Assembly (NCBI GenBank): GCA_945643635.1
Contig: CALZFC010000005.1
Location: 10,492,001 to 10,556,000 of the forward strand
Direction of reading: 5' to 3'
Source of the DNA: Allodiplogaster sudhausi
Taxonomy: Eukaryota; Nematoda; Chromadorea; Rhabditida; Diplogasteridae
Length of the DNA: 64,000 nt
This document shows, piece after piece, positions 1-11,413 of the stretch (within the stretch, counting starts at the first letter, position 1; each line of letters begins with the position of its first letter). Made by a program: the position numbers and the translations under genes. The notes below the pieces were generated by a model that saw only the letters and a list, made by a program, of their open reading frames with translations, was not told where the DNA came from and did no database searches.

Positions 1-129
1 AGCATTTTCTTTTCTTCTTTTTCCTTCCGTCGTGTTTTTGTTGGTATAATTACTATTATTCGTTATCATAATTCTATAACACCGCAATAAATATATAAAA
101 CCATTCTTTTTAATCGATTCACTTTTTAC

Positions 130-642
130 CGATCTACGGAATTAACCGTCAAATCGTTCTTTGTCTGAAAATTATGCGTAATCCAACGTTTTACTTATGT
201 TTGCAATAAGAGAAAAAAGCACAAACGGCATCAAAAGACGTGAACTCGAATCCCTTCTTGACGAACGCGGTTAAGAGCATTTTCATTCGCGTGTCGTAGA
301 AAATGTTGATGAGGAAAGCACCTGAATTTTTTTTTAAGTGTTGCTTATATGTACATATCTGAATAAAAAGATTCTCCCAATCATTCTGTCTCTCTTTCTC
401 ACCCTCTTCCTCTCTAACTATCTGTCTCTATTTCTCTCGCTCTCCCTTCCTCTCTCTCTCTCCACTCTCTCGCCCTCTCCATTTCCTCGTCCATTTTGCC
501 CCCCCCCCCCCGGTAGCCGAGACGCCAGCATTTTCAACTGGCCGCTGCCGTTGCAAGAGGCCTGCAGACGCGCTTGCTCTTTCATGCTTATTTCATGCCT
601 GTCTCTAACTGATCCTCCCGTCTCTCTTTCAGACTCTCGCTC

Positions 643-673
<31 letters not shown>

Positions 674-1024
674 GTCTCTTTCTTTACCCTCTCTCGTTCA
701 CTTCCTCCCCCTCTTTATCTCTGTCTACCTCATCGTCTTTCCTTCACTCTCTCTCTCCCTCTTTCTCTATGACCTCTCCATCTCCATCTTCTCTTCTCCC
801 CTTCCCTCTCTTTCTATCTTTGTATCTCTCTGCCCTTCTCTCCTTCTCTATCACTCTGTCTATCTGCCTCTCTCTCTCTCCATCTCTCTCTCTCTCCCTT
901 CTTTCGCTCTCTCAACATGGTGACACCGTTGCGATGGCCAAGGTAAATTGTGAAGACCATTCATCGTACGAGCTCATTCTTTAGCAACGAGCATGGTTGA
1001 CTCAAGCATAGTCAATATACATTT

Positions 1025-1068
<44 letters not shown>

Positions 1069-2199
1069 GTCGATATCGCGCCCTCTCCCCTCATTTCCAT
1101 CCTGTTCTATGAATTCGATTCTCTCAACATCTTCAGCAATATTCCCTATTCTGTCTATTAAGAGAGAGGGAGAGAGTCAGTAAGAGAGAAAGAGGGAGAG
1201 CGAGAAGGAGAGAATGTGCCTGTATTACGTTGTTCCTATGGACCTTCCTCCTCTTCATGGGGGGATGGGAAACTTGGGTTTTTTTTTCGGAACGAAAAAG
1301 AGTGCACAAACCAACCCATGAGCCAAATGGTGAGCAACACGAAGAGCGCGACTGGCCCTGTGATTTCGCATGGAAGATGAGATTGCTTGAAGAGAGTCGC
1401 GACGCAGTACCTGTTTATATTGTTATTATTTCATTCTTTCTGCTTACATGTATTTCCACTATTTCTTTATATATGTACGTATATCGGAAAATATTCTTTA
1501 TTGATAATTATTGCGACAATTCCTCCTTTCTCGATGTGACAGTTCGGTTTTCTTTACAATTCTAAGCCATTTGTGAAACTTTAAAATGTATTTTTAATTA
1601 TTGTTTTTTGAAGTATGACAAATTCTACCAAGCGAGATCGCTGAAGTGTTCGGCGATTCGGCAGAGCGGATCTCTCCGGCTGACGACGCCGGTCAGCACG
1701 GCGAGGACGGCGGCCACCACGAGCAGAGTGCACGCCAGCAGGAGATAGACTTGGCGGTCGAAGACGTCCACGATGTAGTCCTAGTCATTCTTTTTTTATT
1801 CATTTACATACTCACATATTTATTCATTTATCTATTTAATTATTTCTTTATTTGTTTATTTGTTGGTCAACATCATAATAACTTACTAATACTTAATGAA
1901 CAGTACAAAGTGAAATGAAAAGTTCTCAGTATAGATTTTAAAAATTGCTACATTCTACGTAATTAAATGATCCTGATTCAACAATATATCTTTTTTTTTA
2001 TTGCAACGAACATTCCTAGCATCTTCTTACAAATTACTATGAAAATGGGAACACTGACAAACTGATGCAGAGCGTCGATTTCTAGCATAAAGTAGCCAAA
2101 GAAGAGATAGCTGATGGGAGTGGAGAAATGAGCAGAGGCAAGACGGTCCTGGGTCTGGCGGAGAGTGGACACGGCAATGTCAGCCGTCCCTCAACATGA

Positions 2200-2259
<60 letters not shown>

Positions 2260-2693
2260 AAGGAGGGAGTGAGATAGAGAAGGAGGGAGAACGAGATAGG
2301 GAGAGAAACATAGAGAGAGGGGGGGGGGGGAGCGACACTTTGCTAGAAGAGAAGTTGCATATCATTCATCTAATAACTTGATATACATACACAATAGTTA
2401 ATATTTAAAAGTAGAAAAAATAAGAAGTTTAAGTGGAAGAAAAGGCTGACCATTCCTGAGCATCTCGAGCATGAGATCGGGAGGCGCGTCGATCGGGAGG
2501 ATGCGGCCGGAGAAGCCGGCCAGGCGGAGGACGATGTCCACGAACTCCACGTCCACTCCAGGCTTCGCGCAGCTAAAGGACCTGCAGGGATTGCACTCGG
2601 TTTTTTTTTATAGCGAGAGGAAGAAAGAGAAGGAAACTTGGAGAAAGTGAGAGAAAAAGAGACAAAGAGTGTCAAAGAGAGAGGAACAGCGAC

Positions 2694-2748
<55 letters not shown>

Positions 2749-2918
2749 CTTGGAGGGAGGGAGAAAGAGACTTAGAGAGAGAAAGAGAATTTGAGAGAGA
2801 GAGAAAGTGCGAGAGAAAAAGAGAGATACCAGCAGTTGTCAGAGAAAGTTGCGTATGGCGGATTTCGACGATAGCCGACGGCGAGAAGGACGCGAGTCGA
2901 CGTCTCTTCATTCGCCAT
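130..2918 (-). CDS. Ionotropic glutamate receptor-like channel (IR-like), partial
   Basis: Seven exons with matching phases were read: 2830-2918, 2451-2581, 2038-2189, 1629-1780, 1316-1410, 227-321 and 130-164; the gene continues past the left edge. The product is a ligand-gated cation channel subunit of the plasma membrane. Seen in order: a short N-terminus from ATG at 2918, a ligand-binding S1 lobe with CAKPGVDVEFVDIVLRLAGF and GTADIAVSTLRQTQDR followed by FSTPIS (the family pattern 'nGtaDiav..t.dR...FS.P'), hydrophobic M1 (VYLLLACTLLVVAAVLAVL), a pore segment (LFKQSHLPCEITG), M3 (FVLLTIWLMGAFLINIFYD) and the start of S2. There is no amino-terminal (LIVBP-like) domain, as in arthropod IRs and the short nematode relatives. 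A splice acceptor (T9-CAG) lies just upstream of the ATG, so an upstream exon with a signal peptide or trans-splicing is possible. Exon 2 uses a GTCAGC donor and exon 5 a GTTGGT donor. Ligand unknown. Confidence 0.8.
364..1068. repeat. (CT)n-rich simple sequence in an intron of the receptor gene
   Basis: Interrupted CT/TCTG simple sequence fills much of the intron between the M3 exon and the exon upstream of it, ending in a pure (CT)n run at about 1027-1065. A GC-richer island at 515-605 and another near 915-970 break it. Neither island gives a phase-compatible exon, so I treat them as non-coding. The long Leu/Ser open frames here are repeat translations. Confidence 0.85.
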
Positions 2919-3139
2919 TTTGCTGTTTTTCTTCTTCTGAAAAAAAAATTTCTATTACGTTTTTCAAGTAGTTTTTTCGGGGGGAAAATGCTAAATATAT
3001 TTCTTAAAGTTATTCACACATTTTTACTTCGGCGGTCCAATTGTTCAGAGAGGACAGGAAGGAAGGAATTCGTCGATAGACAAGGAAAGAGTGTGATTCG
3101 GAGGCACAACTCGCAAGATCCCGTAGGGTAAAGTATATA

Positions 3140-3178
<39 letters not shown>

Positions 3179-3310
3179 CGAGAGTGAGAGAGAGATAGAG
3201 GAGAAAGAAAGAAAGAGAGAAAGGAAGAGACCGGGGAAGAGGGTGAGAGAGAGAGAGAGAAAGAGAAATAGAGGAGAAAGAGAGAAAGAAAAAGACCGGG
3301 GAAGAGGGTG
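2205..3310. repeat. (GA)n tracts in the first introns and upstream of the receptor gene
   Basis: Several GA-rich tracts on the plus strand (2205-2330, 2690-2825, 3144-3310), which read as CT in the receptor transcript. They separate exons 1, 2 and 3 of that gene and extend upstream of its ATG. The tracts near 3195-3250 and 3255-3310 repeat one another ('gaccggggaagaggg' ends both), a local tandem duplication. Confidence 0.8.
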
Positions 3311-4259
3311 AGAGACAGAGATAGCACTGTCCATCTTAGATCTGACCCTCAGGGCATGTTCACACACTCTTCGTGCCAGCCGGCGTCCCTGCGTGTGTTC
3401 ACGTATTTGTTTACTCTCCTTACATCCTTGGATTCCTCCTCGCTCTCTCGGTCTCTCTCTCTCTCTCTTGCTCACTTCTTATCTCACTCTTTCTTTCTCT
3501 TTCACTATGTCGTTCACTCTTTCTCTCGCTGTCTCTCTCTCTCTCTCTCTCTTTCGCTCTCTCTCTCTCTCTCTCTCTCTCTTTGTGCATCCCTCTCTTT
3601 CGCTCTCTCTCTTTTCGCATCCCTCTTTCTCACACTCCTTTATTTTTCAAACTACAGACGCACGATGCATAAGTGTTCCCAATCGTGACGTGAACTATGA
3701 CCACATCTCGAGAAATAAATACAGGAATGGAAAACGAGTCCCTCACCAAATGTTGTCTAAAAATAGAATTATGCCGAACATTGACTTTGAAAGGGGAAAA
3801 AAGCTGACCCTGAATCCAACACAATTCCACATTGAAATGGGACTATCTACGCATGTGCCGATATTTCCATGACGTGTATGACCAAATTCATAGCCATAGC
3901 TTGTATCTCTGACTTCCGAGAAACTAAAAAGGAAAAGTACTCGGTCTTTGCTCGCCAGCCATGCTGATTTTTCTGTATGTGTGCGTGTGTATTATGAGTC
4001 AAACAACCAATGAAAGTGCACTCTCTATCTCGTCTCTCTCTGTCTCTCTCTCTCTCACGCGCTCTCTCTCTCTCTCTCTCTCTCGACTTGTTTCGCTTTC
4101 ATTCTCTCTCTCTCTTTCATTTTCTCGCCTCACCCTCTTGCTCTCTCCCTCTCCCTCTCTTGCTCTCTCCCTCTCTCCCTTCTAATCATCTTCTACTCTC
4201 ACAATCAGCACATTTCTCAGCGAGATGGCGAAAAGCGATAAGGCCTTGGAAAGCAGTTT
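3311..4259. other. Divergent intergenic region with (CT)n
   Basis: The region between the minus-strand receptor gene and the plus-strand p53-like gene. It holds CT-rich tracts at about 3440-3640 and 4020-4180 and an unremarkable A+T-rich stretch at 3650-3960. Both promoters should lie here. I see no convincing TATA box. A splice-acceptor-like TTTCTCAG ends at 4220, 40 bases before the chosen start of the p53-like gene, so a 5' UTR intron or spliced-leader site is possible. Confidence 0.5.
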
Positions 4260-7200
4260 ATGTATAGTTTCAACAGCGTCAGTGATGAGCGTGACAAACC
4301 GCACGCTCAATTTGTGCAGTAAGTTAATTCGTTACTGTGCGCATTGATTGTATTCAAATTTTGGCGCGCGATTTGGCACAGGAGAATTTTTTTTTTGTTA
4401 AGTGATAGGCGGTTTAGACAACGTAGTCTAGAGAGCGAGATGCTGGACTCGCAAGATAACGACCCCTTTGCTGGCAGCGATGGAGTGCCGGCAGGCGACA
4501 ATGACGTAAGTCTTTCTCGTTTTCACGCGTTCGAACATGTTCGAACAAGGCGAGAGCATAATTGCCTACTCGGCTCGTTGCCTTCTTTTCTCTTTTCTCT
4601 CTCCGGACGTTTTGCGATGTTCTTTAAGCTGCGCGCCCTGGTGCAGACGCGAAGCAGCCAGCCACTGCCATGTTTGGATAGCGCCGACTTTACGATTATG
4701 TCAGTTAATTTTCTTTTGCTTTTTTATGCTATACTTTTACTTCGGAACATGTTCAATATATGTACTTTGTCGTGATGGTTATTTCGCATGGAAACATCGG
4801 TGCTATCCCTGTTGGGGGGGGCATGATTTTTTCCAAGCTTCTAAGGAATGTTTTGCTCCATCTACTTACGGTTGAAAGCTGTCTATTAGTGCTTATTTTT
4901 CGAGCTGAACGAGAAAATGACATCGAAAACGTCAATTAAGCTACTTATACTAACATTTCTGTGCAAATAAACATTCCTTAGAAACTTGGAAAAAATCATG
5001 CCCCTCCCCCAACAGGGATAGCACCGAAACATCGAGTTGCTGAGTTGTTTGACATCTATAAGTGGTATTCCCATTCAACTCATTGAATATTTGGAGCTTC
5101 AGTTTATGCCTGTTTTTTAAACGGGCTTTGCAAAATAACTGCTTGGCACTTACTTTTTTTGCTGATGATTCCTGAATTCGAATTGTTAAAGTGAGAAGAG
5201 GCCACAGTTCAACATTGTTTATGACCTCGTCTCATTGTGCAGGAATGGCGCAACAACTAGTAGCCAGGAACATCGACTGTTGCTGGAGGATCAGCAGCGG
5301 AACGCGTCTCTCCATCTTGTCAACTCTTACGAGCAGCGATGGATGTCGCCGACTAACTCCAGACAATTCTACCAGGTTATTAGGCGTCAAATTTATGTTT
5401 GCTTATTTATAATCCATTTTTCTTTTGTTTTAAGTTTTAGCTGAATATATTTATTATTGCTAAAAAATTTAGTTTTCTGTTTTGTTGCAATTGTATTTTG
5501 AAAGATTATGATATCGTGATTAGGGTGAAAGGGTATACTATTTAATAGCTTAAAAGAAAATTTCAGCCAACTTTCCTGGGTTGTTTTTAAAAATCGATAA
5601 TATCAAAATGATTCTTTTTTAAGGAAAACGACGGAATTGTTGGCAACTACGACTTTACTCACGAGCAGTATGAATACCTGGTATGCTTTAGTTCTTATTT
5701 TTATTTTTTTTGAATTTATTTTGAAAACATTTTTATTAAGGTTTTTTCCATGCTATTTCTTCTAACTCACTTGGTTGGCTAACAATCTAGTTTGTCTCTA
5801 TTTAGATAGAAGCCTACGACGGGGACGCAACCACCGCAATGGTGGAAGAAGTTGTCAACAGGGTTGGTTTTTTTTGTTTCCCTCTTACATCTTACATTGA
5901 ATGCCATTTCTCCTGTTTCTTTTAGTTTTGCAGCTTTTAGAACTTATTATTGCTTTTATGAGGAACTGGAAAGGATTTTTTCTCTCACTACAAAGGCCGC
6001 TAGTATAATTCCAATTTTTCTTAACGAAGTCATTCTATAAAGTTGCTGTTTGTTAACAATGTTGTTCGTTCCAAGTGGAGTGTAAATAAGCTCTCTGTGG
6101 CAATTATATGCGAGGAGCTTGCGTTGCTTCCGGTTATGGTTGAGATGGTATGTAGAGCTTTTGCCAACTGTAGCTGATATCAAGTTCAAAGTGCGGTTTC
6201 CTTGATGATGCCTGATACCAAATGAGGATTGCTCTTCGTTTCTAGTCCTACGGAAGGCCAGAGCCCTACGGAATGCCCGTCCCTCATGCTGCCATCGCTC
6301 CTGAATTCCGCCAGCCGGATGAATTCCAAGGCCTTCAAGCAACACCGCCTCCGAATGAATCGAATCAGGGGTACGGTTATTTGCAATCAACTAGGTTCAC
6401 TATCTTTTGCAGGCGAGCATATCATTAGCTGGCTGAAGCTGCTTCCTTATGGTGGATAACTATTCTCGTGTTTTATATAACTGATCTGACGTTCATTTTT
6501 ACTTTTTTTTTGTTCAAAGATTTTTTTTTCTAGAGTTAACTTCGCCGTCTCTGTTGCCGATTCCCATAAGCGCTCGAGTGCCAATTTTGTGGCGACTGAA
6601 GACGTTGTATACACAAAGGCGGCCACGATGGTATGTATACTTTTCTGTACGCCTACTCTTGCTTTCCCTAAGAAGGGAAATGTATTGTGCGAGTGATGTC
6701 ATCGTATTATATTATTGTGCCTGAAACCGAAAAGATGGTACTGTCGAGTCGACAGACCCATCCTGTTTTTGGGACACCGAAAGACCAACACCACCAAGTT
6801 TTTGAGGAAGATTTGGGCAGAGACTCTTCAGCCAATCCCATCCTGGTTTCATGGCCTAATCCCTCCTTCCCACCCCGATCTACTGGTTCTTCGATCGCGT
6901 TTTTTTTATTCGCCGGCCCGAAAATGAGGCGGTTTAATATGCAATCTTGAGGTTCCTTTCGTGCTGGAAGTGAGAAATGACCGGGGAGAGGCCGTTTCTG
7001 CTTCTGGCTGCCGTGTCAGCTGTCGTCTCCGCTTTGCACAGCCGGAACACTCGATGAGCCGAGTCGAAGCGTGTCCCATTCATCGTCTCAAGAAAGGTGG
7101 GGATTACTGTAGCTTAATGATTTTGGAAAAAAAAAAACAACTTTTTTTACATTGAATTCTAAGATGATTCACTGCTTTATTGTAAGTAAATTGTAGTAAA

Positions 7201-10200
7201 AAGAACTGCAATTTTTAAATTTATTTCAAGAACCATTTTAGCCAACTCCGCGCAAGCTGGCTACATTCATCGCATTGAGTTCAGCGATGTCTGGTACGAC
7301 GAAACGAACCTCTCCATTGTTGTTGTGGTAAGCGAGGAAAGAAAAGCTTTTATTGCTTTGTTTTTTGTGAGTGCGTTTAAGTCGAACAATTAATTACGGT
7401 CGTTAGCTTGATGTTAACGAACTAAAATAAATAATTAATAATATTCCATAAAAATGAGTGCGATTCAGTGGCCAGAAAACAACATTCTCCCGATCGCCTT
7501 TGACTGCCTCTCTTCATGCAACGGTGGCATTGAGCGGAGGCCGGTTTTTATGGAGTTCGACCTGCTCCCTCCGTTTGTTTCCTTTTTGTAAACTTTTATT
7601 TCTAATGAATATTTATTAGATTTTTTAAAATATAATTATTATTTTTATTTTAGCCACGTTATTGGCTACATTTGGTATTGGTATTTATTTACGTGTCAAC
7701 ACCAACATGAGAATGATGCAAGCAAAGGTAACAAAAGAATAGAATAAAACTATGTGGAAAGGTAAATAATTCGATGAGAATAGGTATTACTTTTTATTCT
7801 CTCTTAAAAAATATAGAATACAATAGTTTAGTTAAATCTTTGAGATATGGCACGGAGGTGATGGCCACGGCGAAGCAGGGAGTGAAGATCTGCGCGAATC
7901 CGCAGAGGGACGCGATTCCGAAGCGGGCACACGACCGGACGTCCATCTCACGTTAGTTGGCTTCTTCCTCCTTCGCACGAGCACAATTTGAACGCTCGCC
8001 CTTCTTCACTCTTTGCGCATTTGATATACTTGAATAAAAAATGCCCTGCTATCAGCAGAAGAGAATATTTTCCCCATCACATCGAGTAGTATTTTAGTTC
8101 ATAATGCATTAAACTAGTGCACGTTAGTTTAAAGCCTTTTTCCTCAATTTAAATGCTCATCATCTAGAAAGAAAAGTGAGAAACGAAAATAAATGGCTTC
8201 AATTCTTCATTTGTTTTCTTTCAGCTCGCAAACGCAGTGCGGACGAGACTGAGACGCTGAACGAAGTGAAGGTTTGTAAGTTTGTTATTTTTTTTTTAGA
8301 AAAAAAAGTATTTTCAATAAGAGATTTTCATAAATACAATATGAATTATTATTATTCTTGCAGAAACGAAAGGGCCGGCTCTCTGTTCCAGGCGACTTGC
8401 GTGAGGGAACCATCAAGAATGAGTATGCGGTGAGATATTTGACTTTGTGATTCAAACATTCTACATTTTAAAAATTATTTTTTTCTGTGTTGCATTTGCC
8501 ATTTAACGTAATGTGGTACAGTGATAATACAAATAATTTGTAAAAAGTAGATGATAAAAGTAATGTAAAATTGAAAATAGTTTTGCAGATCGTGCCCACA
8601 TCGGCCCCGCCTCCACTCCCTCGCAGAACGTCTCGTGTTGCTGCTCTTCGCTCCGGCCGTACCGTCATAACGGCGACGTCTTCTAAGGAAGACGAGGCGA
8701 CGCAAGAAGATGACACTGTTTATGACATCCAGGTTCTCATTTTTTTCCTGCATTAAAGAAAATATTTTTAATTAAAAAATCTCTAACGATAAGATATCTT
8801 TATAAATTATTGTTTTTTTTTATGGATAATCATAATTAATTTATTGATTTGTTTGCCGTATAGCTTTTAGTGGAAAATTGCTGTCTTCTTTTGGTTGAAC
8901 AAAGAGTATAGAGTGAATGCTGACGGAATGTTCCTTGTCTAACCCCTCCGGCTCTGTTCAGGTTCGCGGTGCTCACAAGTACAAACTTGTGATGGCGATG
9001 CTGGCTGAGTTGGAGAAGAGCGAGCGGTACTCCGCTATGATGCAACAGGTTTTACTATTATTTCATTTTGATGAGAAACGAATCTGTTCTTTTTTTCCAT
9101 TTTTCCTTTTAATTTTTATTTAATTATATTTAATCCAGCCTTTTATGGTTTGCTTTATTTGTTCAGGTTATTTAAAGCGTACTTACTTTGCAGATGAGGT
9201 CTGGGGGCGACGTGAAAGTGAACCCACTGCGAGAAGTTTCTTCACTCATGCCTGTTACATCGATTCGAGAGTGCTTATATATTTTTAATTCAATTTGTAA
9301 ACAAGGCATTTTGAAGATGTTATAGTTTAATTGTGTGTATATTGAGATTAATAGAAAGGTATGATTATTATTATTTTCTTTTAAATCTTGCGTTTTTTTA
9401 AGGTTCCTCAAGCTCAAGGACATCAATCTGCCGCAGTACATCGAGCACATGGAAAGGGAAGACATCTTCACGATGGCTGACCTGCTCCAGAAGTACAATG
9501 CGGATGTATGTTGCTAACCATTCGAAGTAACATTTTTTTATATATTTAATTTGTGGGATATATAAATAGATAGATAGATATATAGCGTCTACTCCCAGAA
9601 AATTTTTTTATTTATAAAGTTAATAATATTTTTTCTATCAAATTGATTTTTTTGTTTCAAAAATCCGAATTTTTGCAGAGGTTTTTCGAGAAGCTCGGCG
9701 TACCTAAAGCCGAAGCGAAGGTGCTCGATCGGGTCTACCTCAACTGGGCCAACGTGCACAAGCTGCAGAATATCAAGAAGGTTTCTTATAGTTACTTTTT
9801 CACTCTTCTCTTTGGGTTTTTTTTAATGAATATTCAAACCTGACAAGCACGAGTCTGTCTGTTGTTTTATTATGAACATTGTCGAAGAACACTAAAGAGT
9901 ATAATAATGCAGAAGAAAGAAAGCTACTGTCGATTTGACAGATCCATCCTGATTTCGGCCTCCCCATGGGCGTGCCTACGCACCATGTTTTTTTGGGAAC
10001 ATTTTGACAGAAACCAACTATTCAGCCGAGGCTACCTTTGTTTCACAATACTCCCTACCCACCCTGTTTTGCTGGGACCTCTTCAGTTTCTTTTATTCCT
10101 TGTTTTCATGCCACAAAATTGAGATGAGTCTGGAAGACGGCGGAGGCAGTCAAAGCCAGTCGCAAGGAAGTGGCAGAAGCTTGGTTCGAGTCAGCCGCAC

Positions 10201-10352
10201 CACATTCCACGGATCGCTTCATCACTAGCGAGCAGTTCAAGCCAAGGAAGAAGCGTAATCCCGAGCCCAAATATATCTCCCTCCCCTCATCCCGTCCAGC
10301 TTTGGACTTCATTTTTACCCAATTGTTCCTTGACTGCAGCGCTCTTCCCTAA
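4260..10352 (+). CDS. cep-1: p53/p63/p73-family transcription factor with C-terminal SAM domain
   Basis: Nineteen exons in consistent phase give about 624 residues: 4260-4318, 4418-4505, 5268-5375, 5624-5680, 5806-5862, 6246-6370, 6534-6630, 6952-7096, 7242-7327, 7469-7572, 7845-7951, 8225-8271, 8364-8429, 8589-8732, 8962-9048, 9194-9270, 9403-9505, 9679-9780, 10137-10352. It should be a nuclear tetrameric DNA-binding factor. Residues about 1-165 are an acidic, Pro-containing N-terminus. The p53 DNA-binding domain spans about 165-345: the zinc ligands are present as CPIH and CLSSC, followed by GGIERRP (human R248/R249) and VKICANPQRD (human R273 region; K replaces R273, R280/D281 kept). A basic RKRS/KRKGR segment follows, then a tetramerisation helix (YDIQVRGAHKYKLVMAMLAE, about 428-447) and a SAM domain at about 480-550. 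Exon 3's acceptor, exon 16's GTGCTT donor and the last-exon frame are the weakest points. Orthology to nematode CEP-1 is inferred from architecture and length. Confidence 0.88.
4791..5036. repeat. Inverted repeat (hairpin / MITE-like) in intron 2 of the p53-like gene
   Basis: The left arm, about 4791-4854, and right arm, about 4970-5036, are near-perfect reverse complements, including 'gtgctatccctgttggggg', 'catgattttttccaag' and 'ctaaggaatgtt'. The loop is about 115 bases. It looks like a foldback MITE or a duplicated-inverted insertion. It lies in the largest intron between coding exons 2 and 3. Confidence 0.85.
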
Positions 10353-11097
10353 TACTCGCACATTGTAATTGTTACTTCGAACGTGGATTTCGGCGCTATT
10401 TTAGTTAATTTAGTTGCTATAATCGCATTTATCTCCTGTTTTGAGTTGCTTATCATTTTTATACTTTTTTTCGTATTGCCTTACCTCAACTATTTGCCTC
10501 CGTTACCTTTTGCTAATCTAGCAAAATAATTTTGTTATAATCTCAATGTTTTAATGTTACCTCCACGTTGTCGTGACGTTTCTAGGTAATTTTGATTCTA
10601 TTTCTAATTTTCTTTTTTCTTTACCTGTTTAGAATTTCCAATTTAACCAACTACCTTGCCAATTTTGGCTCCATTTCACTTTTTTACTACCTTCAAAAAC
10701 CTTTTCTTTCTGCAACAAAGTACCTTGCGAGTCCTTTCTGCCCCTATTATATGCTCACCTGGGATGAACAAGGTCGGCGCATCAGCCATGGTGAAACCCC
10801 ACTCCGGCCTCCTTGTCGCTCTCTCCCATTATCACTTGACCCTTTGATGTTGTATGTTTCATTAACTCACGCATAATATTTTTGTTTTCGTTGCTTTGTT
10901 GATTTATGGAAGGCAATAAACTGTCGTGATAACATCATCAGGTACCTTAAGCATGATGGATTGTCACTAATCCAGACATATTTAAATGCCCACTAAATTA
11001 ATGGGATTCATTCATGCTGCGGGAATGAAACTAGATAGTCGACCAACTCCCATCTTTGCTTCTATATATGTGTCTCTTTCTCCTCTCTCTTTCCCTG

Positions 11098-11130
<33 letters not shown>

Positions 11131-11413
11131 TCCCTGTCTCTCTGTCTCTCTCTCTTTCCCTGTCTCTCTCTCTCCTCTCTCTCTCTCTCTTTCCCTGTCT
11201 CTCTGTCTCTCTCTCCTCTCTCTCTTTCCCTGTCTCTCTGTCTCTCTCTCTCTCTATCTCTCCTCTCTTCTCTCTCCTTCCCTGTCTCTCTCTGTCTCTC
11301 TCTCTTCTCTCTATTTCCCTGTCTCTCTGTCTCCTCCCTCTCTTTCCCTGTCTCTGTCTCTCTCTCTCTCCTTACATTCTCTTGCTTTCCAGCCGGCTTC
11401 CTCTGTGCTTCAG
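10353..11413. other. Intergenic region with (CT)n array
   Basis: Between two plus-strand genes. A possible poly(A) signal AATAAA lies near 10915 for the p53-like gene. A compound array of CTCT and CCCTGTCTCT units occupies about 11070-11375, immediately before the acceptor CTTCAG that precedes the next ATG. No gene seen. Confidence 0.6.

Noticed and set aside
515..970. GC-richer islands that could be extra exons of the receptor gene
   Set aside because: No frame matches the phase needed between the neighbouring exons, while direct joining of 1316 to 321 restores the M3 helix exactly.
338..984. Leu/Ser-rich open frames on both strands here and in many other places
   Set aside because: They are translations of (CT)n/(GA)n tracts, with no codon bias, start context or splice pattern.
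5243..5267. Upstream acceptor GTGCAG for exon 3 of the p53-like gene
   Set aside because: It would need phase 2, whereas exon 2 ends in phase 0; the acceptor at 5267 fits. An extra exon in 4506-5242 could still rescue it.
7654..7728. Exon-like segment with good splice sites inside the p53-like DNA-binding region
   Set aside because: Including it breaks homology. Skipping it joins FDLLPP to YGTEVMATAKQG with the spacing expected for p53.
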